DNA of 64,000 bases from CAWGGS01 sp046704745 (GCA_046704745.1 JBJKRL010000067.1:1-64000); one strand, 5' to 3'; positions 25,883 to 35,111 are shown, counted from the first letter of the stretch. The notes: a model not told the origin generated them from the sequence alone. Made by a program: numbers and translations.

Positions 25883-26911
25883 ATGAAACAAACCGCCCGT
25901 ACCGTTGGTTTTCAACCCGGTGAAAGAAACATCTTTTTTCATATCCTCACCGCATGCAATCTCGCCTGTAAACACTGCTACATCAACCCTGATCAGCATG
26001 GCAATTTGCGGGTTTCCAGGGAACAGATGGACAACTGGTTGGAACTGTTTGCGGCGCCAGGGAAAAAGAGTAACCTGATTTTTCTGGGTGGAGAGCCGAC
26101 CCTTCATCCCGACCTGGTATACGGAATCATCAAGGCCAAAGAACTTGGCTATGCGGTCACAGTGGATTCCAACGGTTATCTTTTTCATGATTTTCTCGAC
26201 AGGATTGAACCTGATAAGCTGGACTATCTGAGTTTCAGTCTCGACGGTCCCAACAGTAAAATTAACGACCCGATAAGGGGCGAAGGCGTTTTCGAGGTGT
26301 GCGTAGGAAACCTGCGCCGGGCCGTTAAGTTGGGGTTTAATGTGAGCGTTATTTATACCGTCAGTTGCCGGAATATTGATTCCCTGGAGAATATGGGGCC
26401 GTTGTTGAGAGAACTTGGGGTTAAGAGGTTCTTTATTCAGGTTATTGGCCTGCGCGGCAAATCCGCCCCCAATGCAGGTCGGCAGGATCTTGCCGATAAC
26501 GAGCAAGCATGGCAGGTCAGCCGTGAGAAGTGGCTGGCGGTCGTGCCGGATGCGGCTCGAAGGATTGCTTTAAACGGTATCCATGTAACCTATCCGAAGG
26601 TTTTTCTCGACAAGGATGAGACATTTGAATGTGCAGGGCTCTCTGCTGAGAATTATTTCATTTTTCCCAACGGAAGGGTTTATCGATGCCCTTTATGTGA
26701 AGACTACCCGATTAATGCTTTGCGCGTTGAAGAAGATAGGTTGTTGATTAATCCCGGGCTCACCGAGAGCAAATTCTTTACCCTTTCCATTCCCGAGGGT
26801 TGTGTTATGAATAAGCTTCTGCAGCCGGACACGATAAACTATATCCAAGGGCGTCCCGAATATCGAATTTCATGTTGCCTGCTAAAACAAGAGATCGGGT
26901 CAGGTTCGTAG
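25883..26911 (+). CDS. radical SAM protein
   Basis: The protein has 342 residues from the ATG at 25883; an upstream in-frame extension is repeat DNA. The iron-sulfur motif is CNLACKHC (Cys25, 29, 32), followed by FLGGEPTLHPDL, DSNGYL and YLSFSLDGPNSKIND, all typical of the SPASM/MoaA-like class. C-terminal cysteines (ECAG, RCPLCED, GCVMN, SCCLL) may hold auxiliary clusters. These enzymes carry out radical chemistry on peptides or cofactors. The substrate is unknown, as no precursor peptide is adjacent. Confidence 0.88.
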   Translation: MKQTARTVGFQPGERNIFFHILTACNLACKHCYINPDQHGNLRVSREQMDNWLELFAAPGKKSNLIFLGGEPTLHPDLVYGIIKAKELGYAVTVDSNGYLFHDFLDRIEPDKLDYLSFSLDGPNSKINDPIRGEGVFEVCVGNLRRAVKLGFNVSVIYTVSCRNIDSLENMGPLLRELGVKRFFIQVIGLRGKSAPNAGRQDLADNEQAWQVSREKWLAVVPDAARRIALNGIHVTYPKVFLDKDETFECAGLSAENYFIFPNGRVYRCPLCEDYPINALRVEEDRLLINPGLTESKFFTLSIPEGCVMNKLLQPDTINYIQGRPEYRISCCLLKQEIGSGS

Positions 26912-27079
26912 CTTGGCCGGATCTTATCGCTTTTAACTGTATTTCTTATGGACCCCGAGTGAATTCTGTAATACATGGGTCTTCTGAGAAAGTGCCTGAA
27001 TTCTGCGATCCACCCAGATTAAACAGTATGTATCCGAAAATCGGTGATTGAGATCATCTCAATTCATTGATTATGCGGG

Positions 27080-27853
27080 CTAAGAGGTTTCTTTCTCCTC
27101 TTTGTTTTCGACAGTTGTATTTTTTTTTGCCTGTTCGTGTTTGCCGAAAAACGTGGTCAAGAAGATGCCCGACTCATAAAGAGCGAAAAGGGGAAGAGAG
27201 AGGAGTCCGGTGGCCATAAAGTCACCGGTGGTCAGCATGAAGGCAAGAACGATAATAGCACCATAAGAATACCATCGTTTTTTACGAAAATAGCTCACAG
27301 TGACAAAACCTGCCTTGCCTGCCATCACCATAAGAAAGGGGATTTCAAAGGCGAGGCCGAAGGCCAGCATGGTCCTGGCGACAAAGGTCAGGTACATGCC
27401 GAATTTCGGCAAGGGCACAAGGCTGGGGCTTGCATAGCTCATAAAATAGGAGAGCATTCTTGGAATCACAAGGAAAAAAGCAAACAGCGTTCCGCCGGCA
27501 AAAAGAAAACTGGCCCAAAAAACCACAATGACGGCCATACGTTTTTCGTCTTTTTTAAGTCCCGGAGAGATAAAGACCCAGAGTTGGTACAAGATGACTG
27601 GAAAGCTTATAAGGATACCGATCAATAGAGAAAGCTTGATGTATGAAACAAAGGCCTCAGGCAAATTGGTATAGACCAATTTGTGGATGTAAGGGCTTGC
27701 CTGGAGAAGGGGAGCAATAAAAAACGCGGTAATCTGTTTGGAAAAGATATAGGAAACAGAGGTGGCAACCGTGATGGTCAGGAAGATCTTGACTATCCGT
27801 TGTCGGAGCTCACGGTGATGAGGTCTGAAAAATTCAAGGCTTCTTTCCAGCAT
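27080..27853 (-). CDS. tatC: Sec-independent protein translocase TatC
   Basis: The protein has 257 residues with six hydrophobic helices. Family motifs: HHRELRQRIVK at the N-terminus, FIAPLL, LPEAFVSYIKLSLLIGILIS, then FPVILYQLWVFISPGLKKDE, and FGLAFEIPFLMV. It forms the receptor core for twin-arginine signal peptides in the inner membrane. It overlaps the upstream tatB-like gene by 20 nt, so the two are co-translated. The tail is Lys/Glu-rich. Confidence 0.95.
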   Translation of the reverse strand: MLERSLEFFRPHHRELRQRIVKIFLTITVATSVSYIFSKQITAFFIAPLLQASPYIHKLVYTNLPEAFVSYIKLSLLIGILISFPVILYQLWVFISPGLKKDEKRMAVIVVFWASFLFAGGTLFAFFLVIPRMLSYFMSYASPSLVPLPKFGMYLTFVARTMLAFGLAFEIPFLMVMAGKAGFVTVSYFRKKRWYSYGAIIVLAFMLTTGDFMATGLLSLPLFALYESGIFLTTFFGKHEQAKKNTTVENKEEKETS

Positions 27854-28286
27854 CGTCCGCCTGATTGTTTTCTGTTACATCCGTTCCGGGATCTGGGGAT
27901 GGGGCTGAATTCTCTTCGGTTGAAGGTTCGGCATCGGCTGATTGTTCAGAAGCTGAAGAATCCTCTTGAGCTTCGTTTTTGGGAGTGGTGTCTGAGACAT
28001 CTTTGACAGTAAAAGGCGTATCGATGGGGTTGTCCTTTTGCCAATCGATATGTGTCGATTCGGCAAATTCCTTTTTAAACGTTTTTATGGCATCTATTTC
28101 CGGGCGAAGATCCTCAAGCATACCACCTTCCTGGGTAAGCTCATCTTTCAGCCCCTCTGCAGTCTTTTTAAGCTCCAGAATGCCTTTGGCGATGGACCGG
28201 GCAAAATCAGGAAGTTTGTCCGGTCCCACAACGATAAGGGCCAGACCGAGAATAACAATCAATTCCGGTAAACCGATACCAAACAT
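27834..28286 (-). CDS. tatB: Tat translocase subunit TatB/TatA-like
   Basis: The protein has 150 residues. An N-terminal membrane helix (GLPELIVILGLALIVVGPDK) carries the conserved Glu near position 8 and the GPDKLP hinge, followed by an amphipathic helix and a long acidic, Ser/Pro-rich tail. The Glu, the GP hinge and the length favour TatB over TatA. It precedes and overlaps tatC, so both form a minimal Tat operon; a separate TatA is not in this window. Confidence 0.88.
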   Translation of the reverse strand: MFGIGLPELIVILGLALIVVGPDKLPDFARSIAKGILELKKTAEGLKDELTQEGGMLEDLRPEIDAIKTFKKEFAESTHIDWQKDNPIDTPFTVKDVSDTTPKNEAQEDSSASEQSADAEPSTEENSAPSPDPGTDVTENNQADDAGKKP

Positions 28287-28620
28287 AAAACCAATCTCTC
28301 TTTCATATTAAAATTGCACTCTCAAACCCGGATCAACTCGTATGAATATTGTGTTCAACAATAAGTCGAGGTGACATGGACACTATCTTGTCAAAATTAC
28401 ACATTATTTTATGTAAGACACAATGTTCGGAAGAAATCAGAGCTACGACCTCTCTTGGCATAACAGCGGCAAAAAAACATTTTTTGAGCGGATTTCTCAT
28501 GAACGGAGTCTTTGTAAAATTATAGGGACGAGTCACGAAAAATCCAGGCCCAGAAGGTTTTAATATGGCCGCTTCTCAATCCGGATTTCTTGTCTGTTCA
28601 TGCGGTTTCAGGTTCGAAAT

Positions 28621-28663
28621 TTTTGGCAATGAACGATAGTGAATGCTCTGTTCATTGCCAAAA
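28621..28663. repeat. 14-bp perfect inverted repeat
   Basis: TTTTGGCAATGAAC at 28621-28634 is perfectly repeated in inverse at 28650-28663 with a 15-nt loop. There is no T-run, so it is not an obvious terminator. It lies in the gap between the divergent tat and purA operons. Confidence 0.6.
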
Positions 28664-29041
28664 GACTCGAAAAGACGACGCTGCCTTGACTGATACCCCT
28701 GAGGGCATTCGAAGTCGAAGTTCATACCCGAAGGGCACGTATCTCTTTCAGGGCACCTTTGGTGAACACCGCGGAGATTTGACATAACAACTGTTTCTTT
28801 AAAAATTCGTCCTTTCAGCAAGTTGGAAAAATTTACACAGTGATCATAAGAAATCCGGGTTACAACATGTGAGCGTTGCTATGCGTATTGATTATGTACG
28901 GTATTTACTAAATTCTGTCAATGCATCGCTTATGGGTGGATCCGGCGGTTGCAAAATGAGAGGTGACGTGATGTTTTTTTGTTTTCGATTTAGAAGTGAG
29001 TTGACAGTCGATGTAATTGTTTTTATTGTATTTTTGAACAA

Positions 29042-29070
29042 TTGACAATATTGCCTCATTTTATTATATT
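29042..29070 (+). promoter_or_regulatory. sigma70-type promoter of the purA operon
   Basis: TTGACA at 29042-29047, a 17-nt spacer and TATATT at 29065-29070: a near-consensus promoter about 95 nt before purA. The surrounding sequence is AT-rich. Confidence 0.75.
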
Positions 29071-29165
29071 TACGGGTTCGCCTTTTTTCTGTTGATGCCG
29101 GAGGGCTGCAAGACCCTCTTTCGATTTTTATTTTTTCTATTTGAATATCATTTTCAGGAGATTGT

Positions 29166-30464
29166 ATGTCCAGTGTTGTCGTCGTTGGAACACAGTGGGG
29201 GGATGAGGGAAAGGGGAAAATTGTCGATCTTCTGACCCGCTATGCCGATTATATAGTCCGATTCCAAGGGGGAAATAATGCTGGCCATACCTTGGTTGTC
29301 CAGGGACAACAGTATATATTTCATATCATCCCGTCGGGCATCCTTTATAAGGATAAAATTTGCATGATCGGCAATGGCGTCATCATCGATCCTGCCGTAC
29401 TTTTGAAGGAAATTGAAACGCTTCGAGATAAGGGACTTGCTGTGTCTCCGGATAGATTGATGATCAGCGAGAAGGCCCATCTCATCATGCCGTATCATAC
29501 AAGCATAGACAAGGCCCGGGAATCTTCTCTCGGCAGTGGGAAAAAGCTCGGGACCACCGGCCGCGGCATCGGTCCATGCTATATGGACAAGATCGGACGT
29601 ATCGGTATTAAAATAGGTGATTTGCTGGATGGTGACCTGTTCGAAGACAAACTGCGTGCTGCGCTGGAGGAGAAGAATTTTCTGTTGACCAAACGGTATA
29701 ATTCTGAGCCGTTGGAATTCAAAATCATTCTTGAGAATTTTCAGAGATATGCTGAAAAACTTCTTCCCTTTGTGGGGAATGTTTCCGTGGCCCTTGACGA
29801 AGCCAGAAAGAGAGGAGAAAATATTTTGTTTGAAGGCGCCCAAGGGACGCAACTTGACATCGATCATGGGACATACCCCTTTGTTACGTCTTCAAATACC
29901 GTGGCCGGAAACGCCTGTACAGGGGCAGGTTTCGGTCCCTCTCATATCGATTCAGTCATAGGGATTCTGAAGGCATATACCACTCGGGTGGGAGAAGGCC
30001 CATTTCCCACCGAGTTGTTTGATGATGTGGGAGATGCATTACAGAGAAAGGGGGGAGAGTTCGGAGCTACCACCGGCAGAAAACGAAGGTGCGGCTGGCT
30101 TGACGGCGTAGTTGCAGGAGATGCCGTGCGTCTCAATGGGTTAACCGGTCTGGCCATAACCAAACTAGACGTTCTGAGCGGTCAACCAAAACTCAATATT
30201 GCAACCGGCTATGAGGTGGCTGGGCGTCATATTACAACAATGCCGGCTGCTATTAATCAAGTTGCGGCCATCAAACCTATATACGAAACGTTGGACGGAT
30301 GGCAGGAAGAGATCGACGGCATTCGCGATTTTAATGATCTCCCAGGCCAGGCAAAGGATTATATAAAGCGTATAGAAGATCTGACGGGCGTTGAGGCGGC
30401 CGTGGTATCTGTCGGCCCGGATAGAGAGGAGACGCTTCTTTTACGTAATCCATTTGATAAATAG
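29166..30464 (+). CDS. purA: adenylosuccinate synthetase
   Basis: The protein has 432 residues. It makes adenylosuccinate from IMP, Asp and GTP in AMP synthesis. It begins with VVGTQWGDEGKGK (GTP-binding loop, residues 7-18) and carries FQGGNNAGHT with the catalytic His, GTTGRGIGPCYMDK, LFEGAQGTQLDIDHGTYPFV, TSSN, and TRVGEGPFPTE near the C-terminal third. CAGGAG precedes the start by seven bases. First gene of a purA-rpoZ-dnaJ-moaC-dksA-galT-regulator run with small spacers. Confidence 0.97.
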   Translation: MSSVVVVGTQWGDEGKGKIVDLLTRYADYIVRFQGGNNAGHTLVVQGQQYIFHIIPSGILYKDKICMIGNGVIIDPAVLLKEIETLRDKGLAVSPDRLMISEKAHLIMPYHTSIDKARESSLGSGKKLGTTGRGIGPCYMDKIGRIGIKIGDLLDGDLFEDKLRAALEEKNFLLTKRYNSEPLEFKIILENFQRYAEKLLPFVGNVSVALDEARKRGENILFEGAQGTQLDIDHGTYPFVTSSNTVAGNACTGAGFGPSHIDSVIGILKAYTTRVGEGPFPTELFDDVGDALQRKGGEFGATTGRKRRCGWLDGVVAGDAVRLNGLTGLAITKLDVLSGQPKLNIATGYEVAGRHITTMPAAINQVAAIKPIYETLDGWQEEIDGIRDFNDLPGQAKDYIKRIEDLTGVEAAVVSVGPDREETLLLRNPFDK

Positions 30465-30492
30465 AATTTCTTTACATTAACGAGGATACGGA

Positions 30493-30756
30493 ATGGCTAG
30501 AATTACCGTTGAAGATTGCTTGGAAAAGATCGGCGATCATAACCGTTTTAATCTCATACATCTTGCTGTCAAAAGAGTAAAACAGCATCGTCAAGGAGAA
30601 CCTTTCCTGATAAAAGGCAAGAACAAGGAGATTGTCATGACCCTGAGGGAGATAGCTGCCTCTGAGGTTACTATGAATAATATCGATGAATTGCCGGATT
30701 TGCACCAAACGGATCATAAGAAGGAAGAGATTAAAAAGGAAACCGAAGCAGTCTGA
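30493..30756 (+). CDS. rpoZ: RNA polymerase omega subunit
   Basis: The protein has 87 residues and starts MARITVEDCLEKI with NRFNLIHLAVKRVKQ, as in omega. It assists beta-prime folding and, with DksA, the (p)ppGpp response. The Lys/Glu-rich C-terminal tail is typical. It lies 28 nt after purA in the same operon. Confidence 0.93.
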   Translation: MARITVEDCLEKIGDHNRFNLIHLAVKRVKQHRQGEPFLIKGKNKEIVMTLREIAASEVTMNNIDELPDLHQTDHKKEEIKKETEAV

Positions 30757-30791
30757 TTCTGCTTATCGATTTTCTCAATGGTTGAACTGAA

Positions 30792-31934
30792 ATGCCGAAA
30801 GATTATTACGAAATATTATCGATAAACCGGAGTGCCGGCGGAGGCGAGATAAAGAAGGCTTATCGCAAACTGGCAATGAAATTCCATCCGGATCGCAATC
30901 CCGGGGATAAAGAGGCCGAGGCAAGATTCAAGGAATGCACAGAGGCCTATGAGGTGCTGAGCGATTCCAAGAAGAGACAGATATACGATACGTACGGTCA
31001 TGATGGACTGAAAAACAGCGGGTACCGGGGGCCTGGAAATTTTGATGACGTTTTTTCAAGCTTTGGCGATATCTTCGGTGATCTTTTCGGTTTTGGCGGG
31101 GCGCGGTCTCAGGCCCGTAAACGAAACGGTCCGATAACAGGAAATGACCTGCGTTACGACCTGGTGATTTCTTTTATGGAGGCGGTTCATGGAGGCAACC
31201 GGGAAGTTCAGCTAACCCGTCGCGATACGTGCTGGACCTGTGAGGGATCCGGATGCCGTCCAGGACATAAAAAGACAAATTGCCCGACATGTAACGGGCG
31301 AGGGCAGGTGATTCGATCCCAGGGCTTTTTTCAGGTGAGTTCCACATGTCCGAGTTGCCACGGTGAGGGTCAGATAGTGACCGATCCCTGCAATGATTGC
31401 AATGGGATTGGACTCATTGAAAAGAGCAAGAAAGTTTCGATCAAGATTCCGGCCGGCGTTGACACCGGAGCCAAAATGCGTCTTCGCAGCGAAGGAGAAG
31501 GCGGGCGCAACGGAGGAGCTGCCGGAGATCTCTATGTGATCATACATGTAGAGGACCACAATTTCTTCAAAAGAGAGGGGGACACAATCTATTGCCGTTT
31601 ACCTGTTTCCATGGTCAAGGCGGCTTTAGGGGGAACGGTCGTGGTCCCGACGGTGCATGGCAAAAAAGAGTTGAAAATCCCTGCCGGCAGCCAGAGTGGG
31701 CAGATATTTACTCTCAAAAAAGAAGGTGTGGAGAGTCTTCGTGGTTACGGGCGCGGAGATATGATTGTAGAGCTTCAGGTTACTACTCCCACAAAACTTT
31801 TAGAAGAGCAGAAGGAATTGCTGCGGGAATTTGAAAAGCTCTCGCAGGAACATGGGCAGGATAAAGAGCAGGAGGGATTTTTCTCCCGGCTTTTCCATGA
31901 GGTCCTGGGCAAAAAAACAAAAGAGGCGGAATAG
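30792..31934 (+). CDS. dnaJ: chaperone DnaJ
   Basis: The protein has 380 residues. The J domain has AYRKLAMKFHPDRNPGD (HPD at 32-34), followed by a Gly/Phe-rich segment (FDDVFSSFGDIFGDLFGFGG). Four CxxCxGxG zinc repeats follow (CWTCEGSG, CPTCNGRG, CPSCHGEG, CNDCNGIG), then the client-binding beta domains. It stimulates DnaK ATPase. Full-length class I DnaJ; no dnaK or grpE is nearby. Confidence 0.96.
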   Translation: MPKDYYEILSINRSAGGGEIKKAYRKLAMKFHPDRNPGDKEAEARFKECTEAYEVLSDSKKRQIYDTYGHDGLKNSGYRGPGNFDDVFSSFGDIFGDLFGFGGARSQARKRNGPITGNDLRYDLVISFMEAVHGGNREVQLTRRDTCWTCEGSGCRPGHKKTNCPTCNGRGQVIRSQGFFQVSSTCPSCHGEGQIVTDPCNDCNGIGLIEKSKKVSIKIPAGVDTGAKMRLRSEGEGGRNGGAAGDLYVIIHVEDHNFFKREGDTIYCRLPVSMVKAALGGTVVVPTVHGKKELKIPAGSQSGQIFTLKKEGVESLRGYGRGDMIVELQVTTPTKLLEEQKELLREFEKLSQEHGQDKEQEGFFSRLFHEVLGKKTKEAE

Positions 31935-31937
31935 GGT

Positions 31938-32432
31938 ATGAGTGATAAATCCGAACAGATTTTCACCCATTTCGACCAGAAGGGAAATGCTGTCATGGTC
32001 GATGTGGGTGTCAAAGCTGTAACATCCAGAACTGCCTTGGCTTCGGGAAAAATCACAATGAACAAACAGGCCTATGATGCTGTAAAAACGGGCCGGACCA
32101 GTAAGGGGGACGTCCTCGGAGTAGCACGGGTTGCAGGCATTATGGCTGCTAAAAAAGTTCCTGATCTCATTCCGTTGACCCACCCGCTTCTGGTAGATAA
32201 GGTGAACGTTGACTTTATTTTTCACGATGAAAATAGTATGATCGAGATCCGCGCAACAGTAGGAATCCATGGCAAAACCGGCGTGGAGATGGAGGCGCTT
32301 ACGGCGGTTTCCGTTGCTGCTCTGACAGTATACGATATGTGTAAGGCAGTTGATAAGACCATGGTCATAGGTGATATTTGCCTGCTGGAGAAAACCGGTG
32401 GAAAAAGCGGGGCTTTTTTCCGTCCCGAATGA
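31938..32432 (+). CDS. moaC: cyclic pyranopterin monophosphate synthase MoaC
   Basis: The protein has 164 residues. It converts the MoaA product to cPMP in molybdenum-cofactor synthesis. Family motifs: MVDVGVKAVTSRTALASGKI, GVARVAGIMAAKKVPDLIPL (with THPL following), and GVEMEALTAVSVAALTVYDM with catalytic Lys/Asp nearby. It starts 3 nt after dnaJ. A Moco pathway fits an anaerobe using Mo/W enzymes. Confidence 0.96.
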   Translation: MSDKSEQIFTHFDQKGNAVMVDVGVKAVTSRTALASGKITMNKQAYDAVKTGRTSKGDVLGVARVAGIMAAKKVPDLIPLTHPLLVDKVNVDFIFHDENSMIEIRATVGIHGKTGVEMEALTAVSVAALTVYDMCKAVDKTMVIGDICLLEKTGGKSGAFFRPE

Positions 32433-32479
32433 TTTGTAAACTAACAGTCAACTTTCTGAGAAGATAAAAAGGAGACCTG

Positions 32480-32842
32480 ATGGAGAAGGAACTTCTTGAA
32501 CAGTTCAAAACTCAACTTATGGAAAAGCGTGATGCCATTCTCAATGAGGCGGGCAAAACATTATCCGAAATGACGGATCAAAATTCAAATGTTCCTGATC
32601 CCAATGATCGGGCAACCATCGAATCAGATCGGAGTTTCGAACTTCGAATCCGTGAAAGAGAGCGGAAGTTGTTAGGAAAGATTGAGGAGGCTCTGGAAAG
32701 AGTTGAGGATGGGTCTTTTGGTATTTGTGAAGAATGCGGAGAGGATATCGGCATCAAGCGTCTTGAGGCAAGGCCGGTTACCACCCTTTGCATCGATTGC
32801 AAAACACTCCAGGAAACAAAAGAAAAAGCACAGGGGCAATGA
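32480..32842 (+). CDS. dksA: DksA/TraR-type zinc-finger transcription factor
   Basis: The protein has 120 residues. A coiled-coil N-terminal half (FKTQLMEKRDAILNEAGKTL) with an acidic tip (PDPNDRATIESDRSFELRIR) leads to the four-Cys zinc finger CEECGEDIGIKRLEARPVTT, then CIDC. DksA binds the RNA polymerase secondary channel with ppGpp. The size and Asp-rich tip fit. It shares an operon with rpoZ, whose product also takes part in ppGpp binding. Confidence 0.93.
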   Translation: MEKELLEQFKTQLMEKRDAILNEAGKTLSEMTDQNSNVPDPNDRATIESDRSFELRIRERERKLLGKIEEALERVEDGSFGICEECGEDIGIKRLEARPVTTLCIDCKTLQETKEKAQGQ

Positions 32843-32848
32843 TGCTTT

Positions 32849-33853
32849 ATGCCTGAGCTTAGAAAAGACCCGATACTTGGACGGTGGATCATCATCTCCC
32901 AGGAACGACGCAAGAGGCCGACCGATTTTATTGTCGACGAGGTGCATTCGACCGGAGGATTTTGTCCGCTTTGCCCTGGAAATGAAAGCACCACTCCTTC
33001 GGAGGTACTGGCGTATCGGTACGATCAAAGAAATGAAAAAAATTCATCGAATTGGTTGGTTCGGGTCGTACCCAATAAATATCCGGCACTGGTTATTGAA
33101 GGCGAACTGGATAAAGAAGGTGAAGGGCTCTATGATCGCATGAACGGCATTGGTGCCCATGAGGTAATTATAGAAAGCCCGAACCATCAGGACGTATTCT
33201 CCTACTTACCGCCGGAACGAATGGCTCTGGTCTTTAACTCATTTCGAGACCGTATCAGGGATTTGGAAAATGATCCAAGGTTTCGGTATGTAATGGTTTT
33301 TAAGAATTTCGGCAAGGCAGCGGGTGCTTCGCTTGAACATTCGCATTCCCAGCTTATTGCCCTTCCTGTTCTTCCCCGAATGATTGTCTCCGAGTTGTCC
33401 GGGGCGTTATCATATTACAAGTATAAGGAACGCTGCATCTTTTGCGATATTATCCGTCAGGAGATGCAACAAGATGTCAGGGTGGTTTGCCAGAACGAAC
33501 ATTTCATAACGATTACTCCGTTCGCGCCCCGCACTCCCTTTGAGATGTGGATTCTGCCGAAAAAACATTCCTCTTCATTTCAGAAAGACGATGAGTTCAA
33601 GTTTGCGTATCTGACTGATATATTTTCTGAAAGTCTTCGGAGACTTGATGCTTGTATTCCCAGCGTGCCGTATAATTTCGTCCTGCATACCCAGCCTTTG
33701 CGTTCGGCTGAGATTGAACACTTTCATTGGCATTTCGAGATTGTACCGAAACTGACGTCCATTGCAGGTTTTGAATGGGGATCCGGGTTTTACATTAACC
33801 CAATGCCACCTGAGGAAGCAGCTATTTATTTACGTGAATCTCTTGAAAAATAA
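32849..33853 (+). CDS. galT: galactose-1-phosphate uridylyltransferase-like protein
   Basis: The protein has 334 residues. It starts PELRKDPILGRWIIIS and has FCPLCPGNE (zinc site), GAHEVIIESPNHQD, SLEHSHSQLIALPVLP, and near the C-terminus EHFHWHFEIVP with the HxHxH-type active site of the HIT/GalT fold. It would transfer UMP (or ADP) between sugar phosphates; in such organisms the family also includes ADP-glucose phosphorylase-like enzymes. It lies 6 nt after dksA. Confidence 0.87.
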   Translation: MPELRKDPILGRWIIISQERRKRPTDFIVDEVHSTGGFCPLCPGNESTTPSEVLAYRYDQRNEKNSSNWLVRVVPNKYPALVIEGELDKEGEGLYDRMNGIGAHEVIIESPNHQDVFSYLPPERMALVFNSFRDRIRDLENDPRFRYVMVFKNFGKAAGASLEHSHSQLIALPVLPRMIVSELSGALSYYKYKERCIFCDIIRQEMQQDVRVVCQNEHFITITPFAPRTPFEMWILPKKHSSSFQKDDEFKFAYLTDIFSESLRRLDACIPSVPYNFVLHTQPLRSAEIEHFHWHFEIVPKLTSIAGFEWGSGFYINPMPPEEAAIYLRESLEK

Positions 33854-33867
33854 TAAAGGAGAATTGT

Positions 33868-34218
33868 GTGAAAAAGATACTGCTGGTAGATGACGAAGAG
33901 AGCATCCAACTTCTTTATCAAGAAGAGTTTGAGGATGAGGGATATACGGTGATTTCAGCCTTAAACGGCGAGGAAGCATTGAATAAATTTCGGGATGAGG
34001 AACCCGATCTCGTCATCCTTGATATTCAGATGCCGGGAATGAATGGGATAGAAGTGTTGAGGCAAATGAAGATGATCGACGCTACGGTTCCGGTGATCTT
34101 GAGCAGTGCCTACCATGAATACAAACAGGACCTTGGGGCATGGGCCTCCGATGAATATGTGGTAAAGTCTGCTGATATGGATGACCTGAAAAGAGCGGTT
34201 CGCCGATATATCGGCTGA
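33868..34218 (+). CDS. single-domain response regulator (CheY-like)
   Basis: The protein has 116 residues; the GTG start has AAAGGAGA upstream. A full receiver fold: KKILLVDDEES (acidic pocket), LVILDIQMPGMNG with the phospho-acceptor Asp, a Ser-Ser pair in ILSSAYH, and EYVVKSADM with the conserved Lys. There is no output domain, so it acts as a phosphorelay or adaptor. Last in the purA run; the kinase is not identified. An orphan kinase is encoded at 38165. Confidence 0.92.
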   Translation: MKKILLVDDEESIQLLYQEEFEDEGYTVISALNGEEALNKFRDEEPDLVILDIQMPGMNGIEVLRQMKMIDATVPVILSSAYHEYKQDLGAWASDEYVVKSADMDDLKRAVRRYIG

Positions 34219-34342
34219 GCTTTGGGAGTATCAGCGGGTTCGAACCGTAGACTGTTTTTCAAGCTTTTACATAATACTTTCACGGCAACATCAGCTGATA
34301 AGAAATCCGGCCTAAAATCTACTGACTATTTACCTGAGCAGA

Positions 34343-35077
34343 ATGAAAGATATACAGAGCCAACTTGATCACCGACGTATTGATATTGAAAAGGTTGGCG
34401 TCAAGACAATCTGTTATCCTGTTACCGTCCTCGATAAAGCCAACAAAAAGCAGCATACGATTGCCACCGTCAATATGTATGTCAACTTGCCGCACCGGTT
34501 CAAAGGAACACATATGAGCCGGTTTATCGAGATCCTCAACCGTTTCCGAGGGGAGATCGACCTCAAAAGCTTTCACCATATTCTCGAGGAAATGAAAAAA
34601 CGTCTCCAGGCAGAGGCGGCACATGTCGAGATTTCATTTCCGTATTTCCTTAGAAAAGATAAAAATTCAGTATTGTTACAGGCATGCCGCTATGAGTGCC
34701 GGATGCACGGCTCTCTGGCTAATACCGAAGAACTTGAGCTCCAGTTTACCGTACCCATCTCTCTGCCGGTGAACGTTCAACAGGCTACCAGCCTTCCAAG
34801 TTCGCTCGGACATTGGGGAAACGCAGTAATAGCCGTACGATTTCGCAACTTTGTCTGGATAGAGGATCTCATCATGCTGGTTGAAAGCGGCATAGTGGAT
34901 GTCCATAAGGAAGGGGAAGGTGCCAATCATGAAATTTCCCTTTCAGTTGAAGGGATTACAAATAAAATTTCACAAAAGCTTAGTACAACCAAAGAAATTA
35001 AATGGTATTCTGTGACTGTTGAAAATCTTGGAGAAGGCTATTCGACATTTGCAATGACAGAATCCGGAATTCGATAG
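34343..35077 (+). CDS. FolE2 (GTP cyclohydrolase IB)-family protein lacking catalytic motifs
   Basis: The protein has 244 residues. The N-terminal half matches GTP cyclohydrolase FolE2 well: IDIEKVGVKTICYPVTVLDK, then LPHRFKGTHMSRFIEIL, AHVEISFPYF and FVWIEDLIMLVES. However, the family's CPCSKEIS-xx-GAHNQ motif, which supplies the metal-binding Cys and His, is replaced by TSLPSSLGHWGN. The NP-x-FVED segment is missing and the terminal ESIHNHSAYA is LGEGYSTFAM. The T-fold therefore seems kept without the metal site. It lies between the regulator and glyS. Folate synthesis is unlikely; it may be a diverged paralogue with another task. Confidence 0.75.
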   Translation: MKDIQSQLDHRRIDIEKVGVKTICYPVTVLDKANKKQHTIATVNMYVNLPHRFKGTHMSRFIEILNRFRGEIDLKSFHHILEEMKKRLQAEAAHVEISFPYFLRKDKNSVLLQACRYECRMHGSLANTEELELQFTVPISLPVNVQQATSLPSSLGHWGNAVIAVRFRNFVWIEDLIMLVESGIVDVHKEGEGANHEISLSVEGITNKISQKLSTTKEIKWYSVTVENLGEGYSTFAMTESGIR

Positions 35078-35111
35078 GAATATATAAAACTTCAACCATT
35101 AGCAACGTAAC

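Larger units (their letters stand above)
28287..29165. other. long gap upstream of purA
   Basis: About 880 nt with no convincing gene. A 67-codon frame on the minus strand (28333-28536) and an 81-codon one (28576-28821) lack ribosome-binding sites and recognisable content. It contains a perfect inverted repeat (28621-28663) and the purA promoter at its end. A short AAGAAATCCGG-type motif near 28848 recurs near 34300 and, inverted, near 38024. Confidence 0.5.

Noticed and set aside
28333..28536. 67-codon minus-strand frame downstream of the tat genes' promoter side
   Set aside because: No ribosome-binding site and no recognisable content; contains a short intergenic motif.
34228..34250. GGTTCGAACC looking like a tRNA T-loop
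   Set aside because: The sequence before it is the end of the regulator gene and no cloverleaf or acceptor pairing can be built.
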